Shown: piece by piece, positions 15,341 to 24,534 of the stretch
Position numbering within the stretch: the stretch's first letter is position 1
How the letters are laid out: every line of letters begins with the position of its first letter
Assembly: GCA_963753195.1 (NCBI GenBank)
Contig: CAVWBH010000003.1
Span: 558,001-622,000 of the forward strand
Source of the DNA: Palsa-504 sp963753195
GTDB taxonomy: Bacteria; Actinomycetota; Actinomycetes; Streptosporangiales; Streptosporangiaceae
Direction: 5' to 3'
Length of the DNA: 64,000 nt
Translations under genes and position numbers: made by a program
Notes under the pieces: model-generated
What the model saw: the letters and a program-made list of their open reading frames with translations, nothing else
The model's database searches: none
Told to the model about the DNA's origin: nothing

Positions 15341-17653
15341 TCAGGTCTTGTCGAGGTAGTCGGCCTGGGGGCCGAGCAGGTCGTCGATGGCGGCCCGCAG
15401 GGCGGGATGACCGGACAGGGCGGGGTCGGCCGAGACGACGGCGGTGGCCTCCTGCCGGGCCTGCCCGATCAGGTCCTCGTCGGCGAGCAGCTGGAGCAGC
15501 TTCAGGCTGGACTGGCGGCCGGCCTGCGCGGCGCCGAGCACGTCGCCTTCCCGGCGCTGCTCGAGGTCCAGCCGGGACAGCTTGAACCCGTCAAGGGTGG
15601 CGGCCACCGCGTCAAGGCGCTCCCTCGCGGGGCTGGCCGGCGGGGCCTCGGTGACCAGCAGGCACAGGCCCGGCGCGCTCCCGCGGCCGACCCGGCCTCG
15701 CAGCTGATGGAGCTGGGAGACGCCGAACCGCTCGGCGTCCATGATGACCATCACGGTGGCGTTCGGGACATCGACCCCCACCTCGATCACGGTCGTCGCG
15801 ACCAGGACGTCGATCCGCCCGGCGGAGAACTCGCGCATCACCCGGTCCTTCTCGTCCGGGTGCAGCCTGCCGTGCAGGATACCCAGCCGCACCCCGGCCA
15901 GCGGGCCCGCGTCCAGCGTCGCGGCCACGTCGAGCACCGACAACGGCTGCCGGCGGCCCGCGACCACGCTACGCGGGATGCCGCCGGTCATGTCCACGTT
16001 CGAAAAATCGTCCTCGGCCTGATAGCCGGCCTCATCCGGGGCATCGGAATCGGGGGCATCGGAATCCGGGCCGTCGGGATCCGGGCCGTCGGGATCCGGG
16101 CCGTCGCCGATGCGGGGGCAGACCACGTAGGCCTGCCGGCCGCGGCTGATCTCCTCCTTGACCCGCTCCCAGGCCCGCTGCAGGAAGTGCGGCTTGTCGG
16201 CCGCGGGCACCACGTGGGTCGCGATGGCCGAACGCCCGGCGGGCAGCTCGGTCAGCGTCGAGGTCTCCAGGTCGCCGTAGACGGTCATGGCCACCGTCCT
16301 GGGGATCGGCGTGGCCGTCATGACCAGCACGTGCGGCCGGTTGTCGGCCGCCTTGGCCCGCAGCGCGTCCCGCTGCTCCACGCCGAACCGGTGCTGCTCG
16401 TCGATGACCACCAGGCCGAGATCGGCGAACTGGACCCGCTCTTCGAGCAGCGCGTGGGTGCCGATCACGATCCCGGCGTCGCCGGTGAAGACGTCGGACA
16501 GGGCCGAACGCCGCGCGGCCGCGCCCACCGAACCGGTCAGCAGGGCCACCCGGGTGGCGTGCTCCGCGCCGCCCAGCTGCCCGCCCTGGGCCAGCGGGCC
16601 GAGCATGTCGGTGACCGAGCGGTAGTGCTGCTGGGCCAGGACCTCGGTCGGGGCCAACAGGGCGGCCTGGCCGCCCGCGTCGACCACCTGGAGCATGGCC
16701 CGGATGGCGATCACCGTCTTGCCCGAGCCGACCTCGCCCTGCAGCAGCCGGTGCATCGGGTAGGCGCAGGCCAGGTCGTGGGCGATGGTCTCGCCCACCG
16801 CCACCTGGCCCGCGGTGAGGGTGAACGGCAGCCGGGTGTCGAACTCGCCGGCCAGGCCGCCGCCGGTGGGCGGCCGCGGCATGGCGGGCAGGGCCGCGGC
16901 GGCCATCCGGCGCTGGGCCAGGGCCGTCTGCAGGACGAAGGCCTCGTCCCACTTCAGGCGCAGCCGGGCCCGGTCCCGGTCCGGCCAGTCGAGCGGCCGG
17001 TGGATGGCCCGGAGGGCTTCGGCCTGCCCGTACAGCCCGTAGCGTTCCCGCAGCGGCGCGGGCAGCGGGTCTTCCCCGGCCTCGAGCGTTTCCAGCACCA
17101 TCCGGATCGACTTGGCGATGATCCACGAGCTGACCTTGGCCGTGGCCGGATAGACCGGGATCACTTCGGCGGCGAACTCCGCGGCCAGTTCCGGGGTGAG
17201 GTCGGCGTTGGGCGGCGCGCCGGGCAGCAGCTCGTACTCCGGGTGGACCAGCTGGAGCCGGTGGCGGTAGCTGGACACGGTGCCCGCGAACATGCCCATC
17301 ATGCCGGGCACGAGCCGGCCGAAGCCGTGCTCGGCGCCGCGGGTCCGGAAGAAGAAGGTCAGCACCAGCTTGGCCCGGTCATCGGTGATGATGACCTCGC
17401 CCCGGCTGCGGAAATTACGGTTGGGCATGGGGAGCAGGCGGGCCTGGTCAACCCGGGCCAGCACGGTGACGTGGTCGCCTTCACGCAGCGAGGACAGGTC
17501 GGTCAGCTCGCCGCGGCTGTAATAGCGCCGCGGGTAGTGCCGCAGCAGGTCGCCGACCGTGGGCACGCCGAGGGCATTCTCCAGCGCCTTGCCGGTCTTG
17601 GGGCCCAACGCCCGGGTGAGCGGTTCGCGGAGCGTGGTCACACCTGGCAGCAT
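15341..17653 (-). CDS. recG: ATP-dependent DNA helicase RecG
   Basis: About 770-aa helicase that remodels stalled replication forks and branched DNA. An N-terminal wedge/OB region is followed by helicase motif I (LLQGEVGSGKTVIAI), motif Ia APTEVLAQQHY, the DEQH box VVIDEQHRFGVEQR, motif III VMTATPIPRT and the C-terminal motifs ATTVIEVGVDVPNA and QLRGRVGRG. I chose ATG 17653; a GTG at 17641 is also possible. An acidic insertion of repeated DGPDP/SDAPD units (15-bp DNA repeat, about 16035-16106) interrupts the region after VVCPRIG, a place where the family tolerates loops. Confidence 0.94.
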   Translation of the reverse strand: MLPGVTTLREPLTRALGPKTGKALENALGVPTVGDLLRHYPRRYYSRGELTDLSSLREGDHVTVLARVDQARLLPMPNRNFRSRGEVIITDDRAKLVLTFFFRTRGAEHGFGRLVPGMMGMFAGTVSSYRHRLQLVHPEYELLPGAPPNADLTPELAAEFAAEVIPVYPATAKVSSWIIAKSIRMVLETLEAGEDPLPAPLRERYGLYGQAEALRAIHRPLDWPDRDRARLRLKWDEAFVLQTALAQRRMAAAALPAMPRPPTGGGLAGEFDTRLPFTLTAGQVAVGETIAHDLACAYPMHRLLQGEVGSGKTVIAIRAMLQVVDAGGQAALLAPTEVLAQQHYRSVTDMLGPLAQGGQLGGAEHATRVALLTGSVGAAARRSALSDVFTGDAGIVIGTHALLEERVQFADLGLVVIDEQHRFGVEQRDALRAKAADNRPHVLVMTATPIPRTVAMTVYGDLETSTLTELPAGRSAIATHVVPAADKPHFLQRAWERVKEEISRGRQAYVVCPRIGDGPDPDGPDPDGPDSDAPDSDAPDEAGYQAEDDFSNVDMTGGIPRSVVAGRRQPLSVLDVAATLDAGPLAGVRLGILHGRLHPDEKDRVMREFSAGRIDVLVATTVIEVGVDVPNATVMVIMDAERFGVSQLHQLRGRVGRGSAPGLCLLVTEAPPASPARERLDAVAATLDGFKLSRLDLEQRREGDVLGAAQAGRQSSLKLLQLLADEDLIGQARQEATAVVSADPALSGHPALRAAIDDLLGPQADYLDKT
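16035..16106. repeat. 15-bp tandem repeat inside recG
   Basis: Four to five copies of a GGGCCGTCGGGATCC-like unit (with GCATCGGAATC variants) keep the frame and encode the Asp/Pro-rich pentapeptides DGPDP and SDAPD within RecG. Confidence 0.75.
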
Positions 17654-17766
17654 AGGAGGGCCCGGTGTCAGGGTGCGCACGGTCCCCGCGGCCGGTTCGC
17701 GCACGCGCCGGGCATCGGGTAGGCTTCGACGGCTGCTTGATCCAACCTTCAACAATGGAGCGAACC

Positions 17767-17952
17767 GTGGCTTCCGTCTGCGACATCTGCGGCAAGGGGC
17801 CGGGCTTCGGCAACAACGTCTCGCACTCACACCGCCGCACCCGCCGCCGCTGGAACCCGAACGTCCAGCGTGTCCGGGCCATGGTGGGCGGGACGCCCAA
17901 GCGCCTGTACGTGTGCACTTCCTGCATTAAGGCAGGCCGCGTTACCCGCTGA
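17767..17952 (+). CDS. rpmB: 50S ribosomal protein L28 (bL28)
   Basis: 61-aa ribosomal protein starting at GTG (17767) as ASVCDICGKGPGFGNNVSHS, with GGAG 7-8 nt upstream. It keeps CxxC pairs (CDIC and CTSC), so it is the zinc-binding form. It is divergent from recG, and its stop codon overlaps the end of thiL by 11 bp in the convergent direction. A possible -10 (TAGGCT at about 17727) precedes it. Confidence 0.95.
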   Translation: MASVCDICGKGPGFGNNVSHSHRRTRRRWNPNVQRVRAMVGGTPKRLYVCTSCIKAGRVTR

Positions 17953-18976
17953 AGTGGTCCCAGCCGGCCGGGCCGGCCCAGGCCTGGCCGTCGACCAGGA
18001 CTCCGGAGCCGCCGCGGGCTTCCCGCACTTCTCCGATCACCGTCCACCGGGACGGCAGCGCCGTGCCCGGCGGGAACGTGGCGGCCAGCGCATGATCCTC
18101 ACCGCCGGTGAGCACCCAGGCCTGCGCGCTGGTGGGCGCGGGGCGGGCACCAGGGTCCGTTAGGTCTGCATCGCGGGGGCGGCGGGCGGCCGGGGCGGCG
18201 CGCGCCGCGGTGAGCAGGGCGTCGCCGGGGCTCAGCCGGGCCGACACCACGTCGATGAGCACCCCGCTGGCCGCGGCGACGTGGCCGAGGTCGGCGAGCA
18301 GGCCGTCGCTGATGTCGATCATGGCTGTGGCGCCGAGGTCGGCGGCCTCGGGACCGGCGTCGTAGGGGGGCTGCGGCCGCCGCTGGGCGGCGATCAGCGG
18401 GGCCGCCCACGCCGTGGCGCCGGCCGGGGGGACCGTCATCCCGGCCGACAGCAGGGCCAGGCCGGCCGCGGCGCGGCCGAGCGGGCCGGCCACCGCGACC
18501 AGGTCGCCGGGCGCGGCCCCGGACCGGAGCACCGGGGCGCGGCCGCCCAGGTCGCCGAGGCCGGTGACGGCCAGCAGGACCGACGAGGCGCGGGCGGTAT
18601 CCCCGCCGACCACGCTCGCGCCGGCCCGGGCGCACTCCTGCGCCAGTCCCCGGGCCAGGCCGAGGGCCCAGCTGACGGGCAGGTCGCCCGGCGCGGCCAG
18701 CGCGACCAGCAGCCCGGTGGGCACCGCGCCCATCGCCGCGACGTCGATCAGGCTCCGGGCCGCGGCCTTGACCCCGACATCGGCCGCGCTGGAGGTGTCC
18801 CGGCGGAAATGCCGCCCCTCGAGCAGGAAATCCGTGCTGGCCACCACCCGGCCGTCGGGGGCGGCCAGGACCGCGGCGTCGTCGCCGATCCCGACCAGGG
18901 CTCCCGTCCCCTGCTGGTCAGGCCACAGCACGGCGGACACCGCCGCGATGAGGCCGAACTCGCCCAGCTCGGCCAC
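17942..18976 (-). CDS. thiL: Thiamine-monophosphate kinase
   Basis: 344-aa kinase making thiamine pyrophosphate from thiamine monophosphate. Motifs: ELGEFGLI, the Mg-binding VGIGDDAAVL, STDFLLEGRHFRRD, VVGGDTARA and AMIDISDGLLADLGH, all typical of ThiL. The start is GTG at 18976. Its last 11 bp overlap the 3' end of rpmB on the other strand. An internal Ala/Arg/Pro-rich loop (RAAPAARRPRDADLTDPGAR) is longer than usual. Confidence 0.94.
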   Translation of the reverse strand: MAELGEFGLIAAVSAVLWPDQQGTGALVGIGDDAAVLAAPDGRVVASTDFLLEGRHFRRDTSSAADVGVKAAARSLIDVAAMGAVPTGLLVALAAPGDLPVSWALGLARGLAQECARAGASVVGGDTARASSVLLAVTGLGDLGGRAPVLRSGAAPGDLVAVAGPLGRAAAGLALLSAGMTVPPAGATAWAAPLIAAQRRPQPPYDAGPEAADLGATAMIDISDGLLADLGHVAAASGVLIDVVSARLSPGDALLTAARAAPAARRPRDADLTDPGARPAPTSAQAWVLTGGEDHALAATFPPGTALPSRWTVIGEVREARGGSGVLVDGQAWAGPAGWDHFSG

Positions 18977-19133
18977 GGTCGGCCCGTCCGGCGGCTGGCC
19001 GTCCTGCGGCTGTCCGTCCTGTGACTGGCCGTCCTCAGCGATCGGGACCTCCCGCGCGTATCACCGGTCTGTACCTCTACGGTAGCGTGAGCCATCGGGG
19101 CCAACCGTCCCGTAATGGTCCCGGGAGGATCTC

Positions 19134-19367
19134 ATGGTGGAGGCGTACATCCTCGTCCAGACCGAGGTCGGCAAGGCCTCCGACGTGGCCGCGCTGATCG
19201 GGAAGATCACCGGGGTGACGAACTCCGAGGACGTCACCGGCCCGTACGACGTGATCGTCCGAGCCCAGGCCGACAACGTGGACGATCTCGGCCGGCTGGT
19301 CGCCGCGCAGATCCAGGCCGTCCCCGGGATCACCAGGACGCTCACCTGCCCTGTGGTGCACATCTGA
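19134..19367 (+). CDS. Stand-alone AsnC/Lrp ligand-binding (RAM) domain protein
   Basis: 77-aa protein made only of the Lrp/AsnC effector domain (VEAYILVQTEVGKASDVAAL to GPYDVIVRAQADNVDDLGRLV), with no DNA-binding helix-turn-helix. Such SIRAL-type proteins are conserved next to thiL in actinobacteria. It presumably oligomerises and binds small molecules such as amino acids; the target is unknown. GGAGG lies close upstream. The 3' end overlaps cofC by 26 bp (convergent). Confidence 0.9.
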   Translation: MVEAYILVQTEVGKASDVAALIGKITGVTNSEDVTGPYDVIVRAQADNVDDLGRLVAAQIQAVPGITRTLTCPVVHI

Positions 19368-20004
19368 GCAGCTCAGCAGCGAGCGGCGCGGTCCGCGGGC
19401 CAAGGCCGAGGGCGGTGGCGGCGCGCAGGTCAGCGGGCGTGTCGACGTCCCGGCGCAGGCCCGGCACGCCGTCCAGGCCGAGCTCAGCGGCCCCGCCCGC
19501 CGCATGCCGTGACCGCGACGCGACGCCGAATGCGGGCCGGAACGCCGCGCCTGGCGCCGCGGTGTACAGCGTCGTTCCGTCGCCGGCGGCATCAGCCACG
19601 AACGCGTTCGGCCAGGCTGCGGCGGCGCGCAGGGCGCGGGTCAGATCGAGCGGGCGCAGCGCGGGCAGGTCGGCCGACAGCGCCGCCAGGCCGGCGGCGG
19701 GCCACCGCTGCGCGGCGTACGCGGCGCCGTGCCGCAGCGCGGCGTTCAGGCCGTCCCGCGGCTCGTCGGGGACCACCAGGGCGCCCAGCGCGCCCAGCGC
19801 GCCCGCCGCCGTCTCGTCGTCGGTGATGACGACCACGCGGGCGGCCGCCTCGCACCGCAGCGCCGCCGACAGCGTGTCCTTGGCCAGCGCGAGGGCCAGC
19901 TCGCCGCGGCGCGGGCCGGCCAGCTGGGCGAGCCTGGACTTGGCCTGGGCGAGTACCTTGACGGGCATCAGCACTGACCAGGTGATCAGGGCACTATCGG
20001 TCAT
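19342..20004 (-). CDS. cofC: 2-phospho-L-lactate / phosphoenolpyruvate guanylyltransferase (CofC/FbiD)
   Basis: 220-aa nucleotidyltransferase of coenzyme F420 biosynthesis, forming the activated guanylated three-carbon precursor. It shows WSVLMPVKVLAQAKSRLA at the N terminus, VVVITDDE, LAALSADLPALRPLDL and DGTTLYTAAPG, all family landmarks. I chose ATG 20004 over an in-frame start at 20034. In mycobacteria the enzyme (FbiD) uses PEP, and the sequence alone does not settle the substrate. F420 use fits an actinomycete. It is divergent from plsC. Confidence 0.88.
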   Translation of the reverse strand: MTDSALITWSVLMPVKVLAQAKSRLAQLAGPRRGELALALAKDTLSAALRCEAAARVVVITDDETAAGALGALGALVVPDEPRDGLNAALRHGAAYAAQRWPAAGLAALSADLPALRPLDLTRALRAAAAWPNAFVADAAGDGTTLYTAAPGAAFRPAFGVASRSRHAAGGAAELGLDGVPGLRRDVDTPADLRAATALGLGPRTAPLAAELLRCAPQGR

Positions 20005-20055
20005 GTAGTTGATCCTGCCTCGACACCAGACCACCTGAACCAGGAGACTGACCGC

Positions 20056-20871
20056 ATGAGCACCGGGACTAGCGTCGACCAGCCTACGGTCCCCCGCGAG
20101 TGGGGATACTCACCGGCCTGGCGGCGGTTCTCCGAGATCATCCTGCGGCCCGGGCTCCGGCTGCCGATCAGGCACCAGTGGCAGGGCCAGGAGAACTTCC
20201 CGCAGACCGGCGGGGTGATCCTGGCTCCCAACCACCTGTCCTACGCCGACTGGCCCACGCTCGCCCTGTTCACCGACGCCTACGGGCACCGTTACCCGGT
20301 GTTCATGATCAAGTCGGCCATCTTCGAGGTGAAGGTGATCGGGCCGCTGATGTTCAAGCTGGGCCAGCTGCCGGTGTACCGGGGGCGCGGCGACGCCGGC
20401 CTGGTCCTGAAGCAGGCGGAGCGGGCCCTGGCGGGCGGCGCGTGCGTGATCGTCTACCCGGAAGGGACCGCGACCCGCGACCCGGACCTGTGGCCGATGG
20501 TGGCCAAGACCGGCGTCGCCCGGCTCGCGCTGACCACCGGCGCGCCGGTCATCCCGGTCGCGCACTGGGGGGCGCAGGACATCCTGCCCTACGGGTCGAA
20601 GAAGCCCCGGCTGTGGCCGCGCAAGACGGTCCAGATGGCCGCCGGGCCGGCGGTGGACCTGTCCGCCTACGCGGGCCAGCGGCTGGGCGCCAGCACGCTG
20701 CGGGCCGCCACGGCCGCCATCATGGCCGATATCACCGGGCTGCTGGCGCAGATCAGGCAGGAAACGCCGCCCGCCGGCGTCTGGGATCCCGCTGTGGGCG
20801 CCCGGGTCCCGGCCGTGGCACCCGGCCCGGCGGTGGCGCCCGGCCCGGCGGTGGAGCCCGGCCCGGCATGA
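20056..20871 (+). CDS. plsC: 1-acyl-sn-glycerol-3-phosphate acyltransferase (PlsC family)
   Basis: 271-aa acyltransferase for phosphatidic acid synthesis. The catalytic HX4D motif is NHLSYAD, followed by the substrate motif VIVYPEGTATRDPD and VIPVAHWGAQ. The C terminus ends in an Ala/Pro tail of 6-residue repeats (PGPAVA, 18-bp DNA period, about 20812-20868). Its stop codon overlaps the gpsA start (ATGA), so the two phospholipid-precursor genes are translationally coupled. Confidence 0.93.
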   Translation: MSTGTSVDQPTVPREWGYSPAWRRFSEIILRPGLRLPIRHQWQGQENFPQTGGVILAPNHLSYADWPTLALFTDAYGHRYPVFMIKSAIFEVKVIGPLMFKLGQLPVYRGRGDAGLVLKQAERALAGGACVIVYPEGTATRDPDLWPMVAKTGVARLALTTGAPVIPVAHWGAQDILPYGSKKPRLWPRKTVQMAAGPAVDLSAYAGQRLGASTLRAATAAIMADITGLLAQIRQETPPAGVWDPAVGARVPAVAPGPAVAPGPAVEPGPA

Positions 20872-21869
20872 GGGCGGCGGTCATGGGGGCCGGCTCGTGG
20901 GGGACCACGTTCGCGCAGGTGCTCTGCGACGCCGGGACCTCCACCGTGCTGTACAGCCGCCGGGCAGAGCTGGCCAAGGCGCTGCGCGAGCTGCACGAGA
21001 ACCCGGACTACCTGCCCGGCATCGCGCTGACGCCCGCTCTGGAGGCGACCTGCGACGCGGCGGCGGCGCTGGCCGGCGCGGACATCGTGGCCTTCGCCGT
21101 GCCCGCGCAGTCGCTGCGGGCCAACCTGGTCACGTGGGCGCCGCTGATCCCGCCCGGCGCGATGCTGGTCAGCTTGATCAAGGGGATCGAGCACGGCACG
21201 TGCCTGCGGATGAGCGAGGTCATCAGCGAGGTGGCCGGCGCGGAGCCCGGGCGGGTGGCCGTGGTGTCCGGGCCGAACCTGGCGCGCGAGATCATCCGGC
21301 GGCAGTTCGCCGCCACGGTGGTGGCCTGCGCGGCCGCCGACGGCGCGCAGGCCTTGCAGGCCGCCTGCCACACGCCGTACTTCCGGCCGTATACCAACTC
21401 CGACGTGATCGGGTGCGAGCTCGGCGGGACGGTCAAGAACATCATCGCCATCGCGATCGGCGTCGCGGTCGCGATCGGGCAGGGCGACAACACCAGGGCC
21501 GCGCTGATGACCCGCGGGCTGGCTGAGATGGCCCGGCTGGGCTCGGCGCTGGGCGCGCAGCCGCAGACGTTCGCGGGCCTGGCCGGGATGGGTGACCTGG
21601 CGGCCACGTGCATGTCGGCGCTGTCCCGGAACCGGACGTTCGGTGAGAACCTGGGCCGGGGCATGTCGGTGGCGCAGGCCGCGGCGCTGAACGCCACCGC
21701 CGAGGGCGTGGGCTCGTGCGAGCCGGTGCTCGAGCTGGCCCGGTCCAGCGGGGTGGAGATGCCCATCACCGAGGTCGTGGCGGCGGTCATGCGGGACGGA
21801 CTGTCCGTCGAGGCGGCCGCGTCGATGCTAGCGTCACGCTCAGCCAAGCCGGAGTGGTACGGGCCGTGA
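20868..21869 (+). CDS. gpsA: Glycerol-3-phosphate dehydrogenase [NAD(P)+]
   Basis: 333-aa enzyme reducing dihydroxyacetone phosphate to sn-glycerol 3-phosphate for phospholipid synthesis. It has the Rossmann motif VMGAGSWGTTFAQVL, the conserved VSLIKGIE and VVSGPNLAREI, and the active-site lysine in ELGGTVKNIIAIA, then GLAGMGDLAAT. The ATG at 20868 overlaps the plsC stop by 4 bp. A much longer reading frame upstream in the same phase is antisense-like coding shadow inside plsC and is ignored. Confidence 0.95.
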   Translation: MRAAVMGAGSWGTTFAQVLCDAGTSTVLYSRRAELAKALRELHENPDYLPGIALTPALEATCDAAAALAGADIVAFAVPAQSLRANLVTWAPLIPPGAMLVSLIKGIEHGTCLRMSEVISEVAGAEPGRVAVVSGPNLAREIIRRQFAATVVACAAADGAQALQAACHTPYFRPYTNSDVIGCELGGTVKNIIAIAIGVAVAIGQGDNTRAALMTRGLAEMARLGSALGAQPQTFAGLAGMGDLAATCMSALSRNRTFGENLGRGMSVAQAAALNATAEGVGSCEPVLELARSSGVEMPITEVVAAVMRDGLSVEAAASMLASRSAKPEWYGP

Positions 21870-21879
21870 GGAGTTCAGC

Positions 21880-23109
21880 GTGGACATAGTGCGCAAGCAG
21901 ACCGGGGAGAACACGCGTGCGGTGCATCTCCCGGCCCCGCCGGCGCCGTCGCAGCAGCCGCTGGGCACCCCGGTGTACCGGACCGCGGCGTTCTCGTTCG
22001 GGAACTCGGAGGAGTACCGCGCCGTCCTGAACGACGAGATGCCCGGCTACAGCTACAGCCGCATCGACAACCCCACCGTCGACGCGTTCGCCCGGGCGGT
22101 GGCCGCGCTGGAGGGCGTCAACCTGCCGCGGTGGCCCGCGGCCCAGGCGTTCGCGTCGGGCATGGCGGCGATCAGCGGGGTGTTCTGGACCTTCGCCCGG
22201 ACCGGAGCGCATGTCGTCGCGTCCGCCGCGGTGTACGGCGGGACCTACTCCTTCCTGCGCAACGTCGCCTCCCGGTTCGGGGTGGAAACGGACTTCGTCG
22301 ACATCACCGATCTGGACCAGGTCCGGGCGGCGATCAGGCCGACGACCAGGATCGTGTACGCCGAGACGATCGCCAACCCCACCACCGCGGTCGCCGACCT
22401 GCGCGCCCTGGCCGACATCGCGCACGACGCCGGGGCGCTGCTCGTGGTCGACTCCACCCTGGCCCCGCCGGTAATCTGCCGTCCGCTGGAGCACGGCGCC
22501 GACCTGGTCATCCACTCCGCGACCAAGTACATCGGCGGGCACTCCGACGTCACCGGCGGGGTGGTCACCGGGCGCATCGAGCTGATCAGCAACATCCGCA
22601 GCGTCCGGATCGACACGGGCGGCTCCCTGGCCCCGGACGAGGCGTTCCTGCTCCGGCGCGGCCTGGAGACGCTGCCGCTGCGGGTCCGGCGGGCCTGCTC
22701 GACCGCCTCGGTGTTCGCCGCCGCGCTGTCCCGGCACCCGACCGTGCTGAAGATCGACTACCCGGGGCTGCCCGAGCATCCCGGGCACCAGGTGGCGCGG
22801 CGTCTTTTCGACTCCGGTCCCGAGGGCGTGCGGTTCGGCGCGATCGTCACCGTGACCCCGCACGGCGGCCGGGACGCGGGCATGGCCCTGGCCGACAAGC
22901 TCCGGCTGGCCGAGGTGGCGACGTCGCTGGGCGGGACGCACACAGTGGTGAGCCACGTGGCCTCGACCACGCACCGCCAGCTCGACGACCGGGCGCTAGC
23001 GGCCGGCGGCATCGACCCGGGAGCGGTACGCTTCTCCATCGGCCTTGAGGACCCCGAGGACCTCATCTCCGACGCGTACGTGGCCCTGGAGGCCCTCAGC
23101 AGGCCTTAG
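21880..23109 (+). CDS. Cystathionine gamma-synthase/lyase family PLP-dependent enzyme
   Basis: 409-aa fold-type I PLP enzyme of the Cys/Met metabolism family. Landmarks are YSYSRIDNPTVDAFARAVA, FASGMAAI, YGGTYSFLRN, VVDSTLAPP and the Schiff-base lysine in VIHSATKYIGGHSD, followed by GVVTG. GTG start at 21880 with GAGGAG 6-7 nt upstream. It could be a cystathionine gamma-lyase, gamma-synthase or O-acylhomoserine sulfhydrylase; these cannot be separated by motif. It follows gpsA by 10 bp and is probably co-transcribed with it. Confidence 0.88.
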   Translation: MDIVRKQTGENTRAVHLPAPPAPSQQPLGTPVYRTAAFSFGNSEEYRAVLNDEMPGYSYSRIDNPTVDAFARAVAALEGVNLPRWPAAQAFASGMAAISGVFWTFARTGAHVVASAAVYGGTYSFLRNVASRFGVETDFVDITDLDQVRAAIRPTTRIVYAETIANPTTAVADLRALADIAHDAGALLVVDSTLAPPVICRPLEHGADLVIHSATKYIGGHSDVTGGVVTGRIELISNIRSVRIDTGGSLAPDEAFLLRRGLETLPLRVRRACSTASVFAAALSRHPTVLKIDYPGLPEHPGHQVARRLFDSGPEGVRFGAIVTVTPHGGRDAGMALADKLRLAEVATSLGGTHTVVSHVASTTHRQLDDRALAAGGIDPGAVRFSIGLEDPEDLISDAYVALEALSRP

Positions 23110-23180
23110 GGCCTGGTGTTTGCTCCGGACGTCGTATTTGACTGCATGTGCTGTCGGCTCGCTGTGCTCGGGAGGTCGGG

Positions 23181-24394
23181 GTGACGGGGAAGATCCGGGT
23201 GGCCGTGGTGTTCGGCGGCCGCAGCGAAGAACACGCCGTGTCCTGCGCGAGCGCGGGGCTGGTGCTCTCGGCCATCGACCGGGACCGCTACGACGTGCTG
23301 CCCATCGGCATCGCCGCCGACGGGCGCTGGGTGCTCACCTCGGGGGACCCGGGCCGGCTGGCGCTATCGGCCGCGTCGGAGCCCTCGGTGGAGTCGGTAG
23401 CGCTGCCCGGGGCGGAGATCACGCCGCGGGCCGGCGGTGTACTGGCGGTGTCTGCCCCGGGTGAGGTGCCGCGCGACCTAGGCGAGGTAGACGTGGTGCT
23501 GCCGCTGCTGCACGGGACGTTCGGCGAAGACGGGACCCTGCAGGGACTGCTGGAGATGACCGGCAGCCGGTACGCGGGCGCGGGTGTGTTCGCCAGTGCG
23601 GCCGGCATGGACAAGGAGTACATGAAGCTGATCATGTCCGCGCGCGGGCTGCCGGTCGGGCGGTACGTGGTGGTGCGTGAGCGCGACTGGCTGTGCGGCG
23701 TGGGGGGCGTGGGGGGCGTTGACGGTCTGGGCGGCGTGGGGGGCGTCGGCGGTCCGGGCGGCGTGGGGGGTCCGGGGGCGTGGGCGGCGTGGGCGAGCGC
23801 AAGCGGGTCATGGACGAGATCGCCGAGCTGGGCTGGCCGGTGTTCGTCAAGCCGGCCCGCGGCGGGTCGAGCGTCGGGATCTCGCGGGTGACGGACGCGG
23901 CCGAGCTGGAGCGGGCGGTGGAGGCCGCGCGGGCTTTCGACACCAAGGTGCTGGTGGAAGCCGCGGTGGAAGGGATCGAGGTCGAGTGCGCGGTGCTCGA
24001 GGGCCTCGACGGCGGGCCGCCAGAAGCGAGCCTGCCCGGGCAGGTGGTGGTGGACCCGGACGCGCCGTTCTACGACTTCCAGGCCAAGTACCTGGCCTCC
24101 CGGACCACGATGCGGATCCCGGCGCCGATCCCGGCGGAGGCCGCCGCCGAGGTCAGGAGACTAGCCTGCGCGGCCTTCGACGCGATCTCCTGCGAAGGCC
24201 TGGCCCGGGTCGACTTCTTCTACACCCCGGCCGGGAAGGTCCTGTTCAACGAGATCAACACGATGCCGGGGATGACGCCCGCCTCGGGGTTCCCGCTGAT
24301 GTGGGTGGCCAGCGGCCTGCCGCTGGCTGAGCTCTTCGACCGGATCATCCAGACCGCGCTGCGCAAGCGCCCCGGGCCCGCCTGGCGGCCATGA
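23181..24394 (+). CDS. ddl: D-alanine--D-alanine ligase, with an apparent single-base frameshift
   Basis: ATP-grasp ligase making the D-Ala-D-Ala dipeptide of peptidoglycan. The 5' part (GTG 23181, GGAGG upstream) reads VAVVFGGRSEEHAVSCAS, LLHGTFGEDGTLQGLLE and GMDKEYMKLIM. The 3' part is in another frame and reads GWPVFVKPARGGSSVGIS, ARVDFFYTPAGKVLFNEINT and PGMTPASGFP. The switch falls in a Gly/Val-rich insertion encoded by G-rich repeats (23696-23810). Adding one G to the G5 run at 23774-23778, where the comparable GTGGGGGGC runs have G6, restores one continuous protein of about 404 aa. As Ddl is normally essential, a sequence error or slippage variant is likelier than a dead gene. Confidence 0.9.
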
Positions 24395-24436
24395 TCGCGG
24401 CTGGCACGGCGTCCTGGCTATCCCCGGTGCCGTGGC

Positions 24437-24487
24437 CGGTCCGGTGTGGTGGGCGGTCCGGTGTCGTGGGCGGTCCGGTGTCGTGGC
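24437..24487. repeat. 17-bp tandem repeat downstream of ddl
   Basis: Three copies of CGGTCCGGTGTCGTGGG (the first with one substitution) at 24437, 24454 and 24471, running into a hairpin. Non-coding. Confidence 0.75.
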
Positions 24488-24510
24488 CAGTCCGGCGGGG
24501 ACTGGCCACG
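24482..24510. terminator. Perfect hairpin between convergent ddl and hup
   Basis: 12-bp perfect stem (CGTGGCCAGTCC and GGACTGGCCACG) with loop GGCGG. It lies 25 bp past the hup stop codon and 88 bp past ddl, so it can end both transcripts. There is no U-tract, as is common for GC-rich actinobacterial terminators. Confidence 0.6.
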
Positions 24511-24534
24511 AGCACGGGACTGTCCGTAGGCGGG

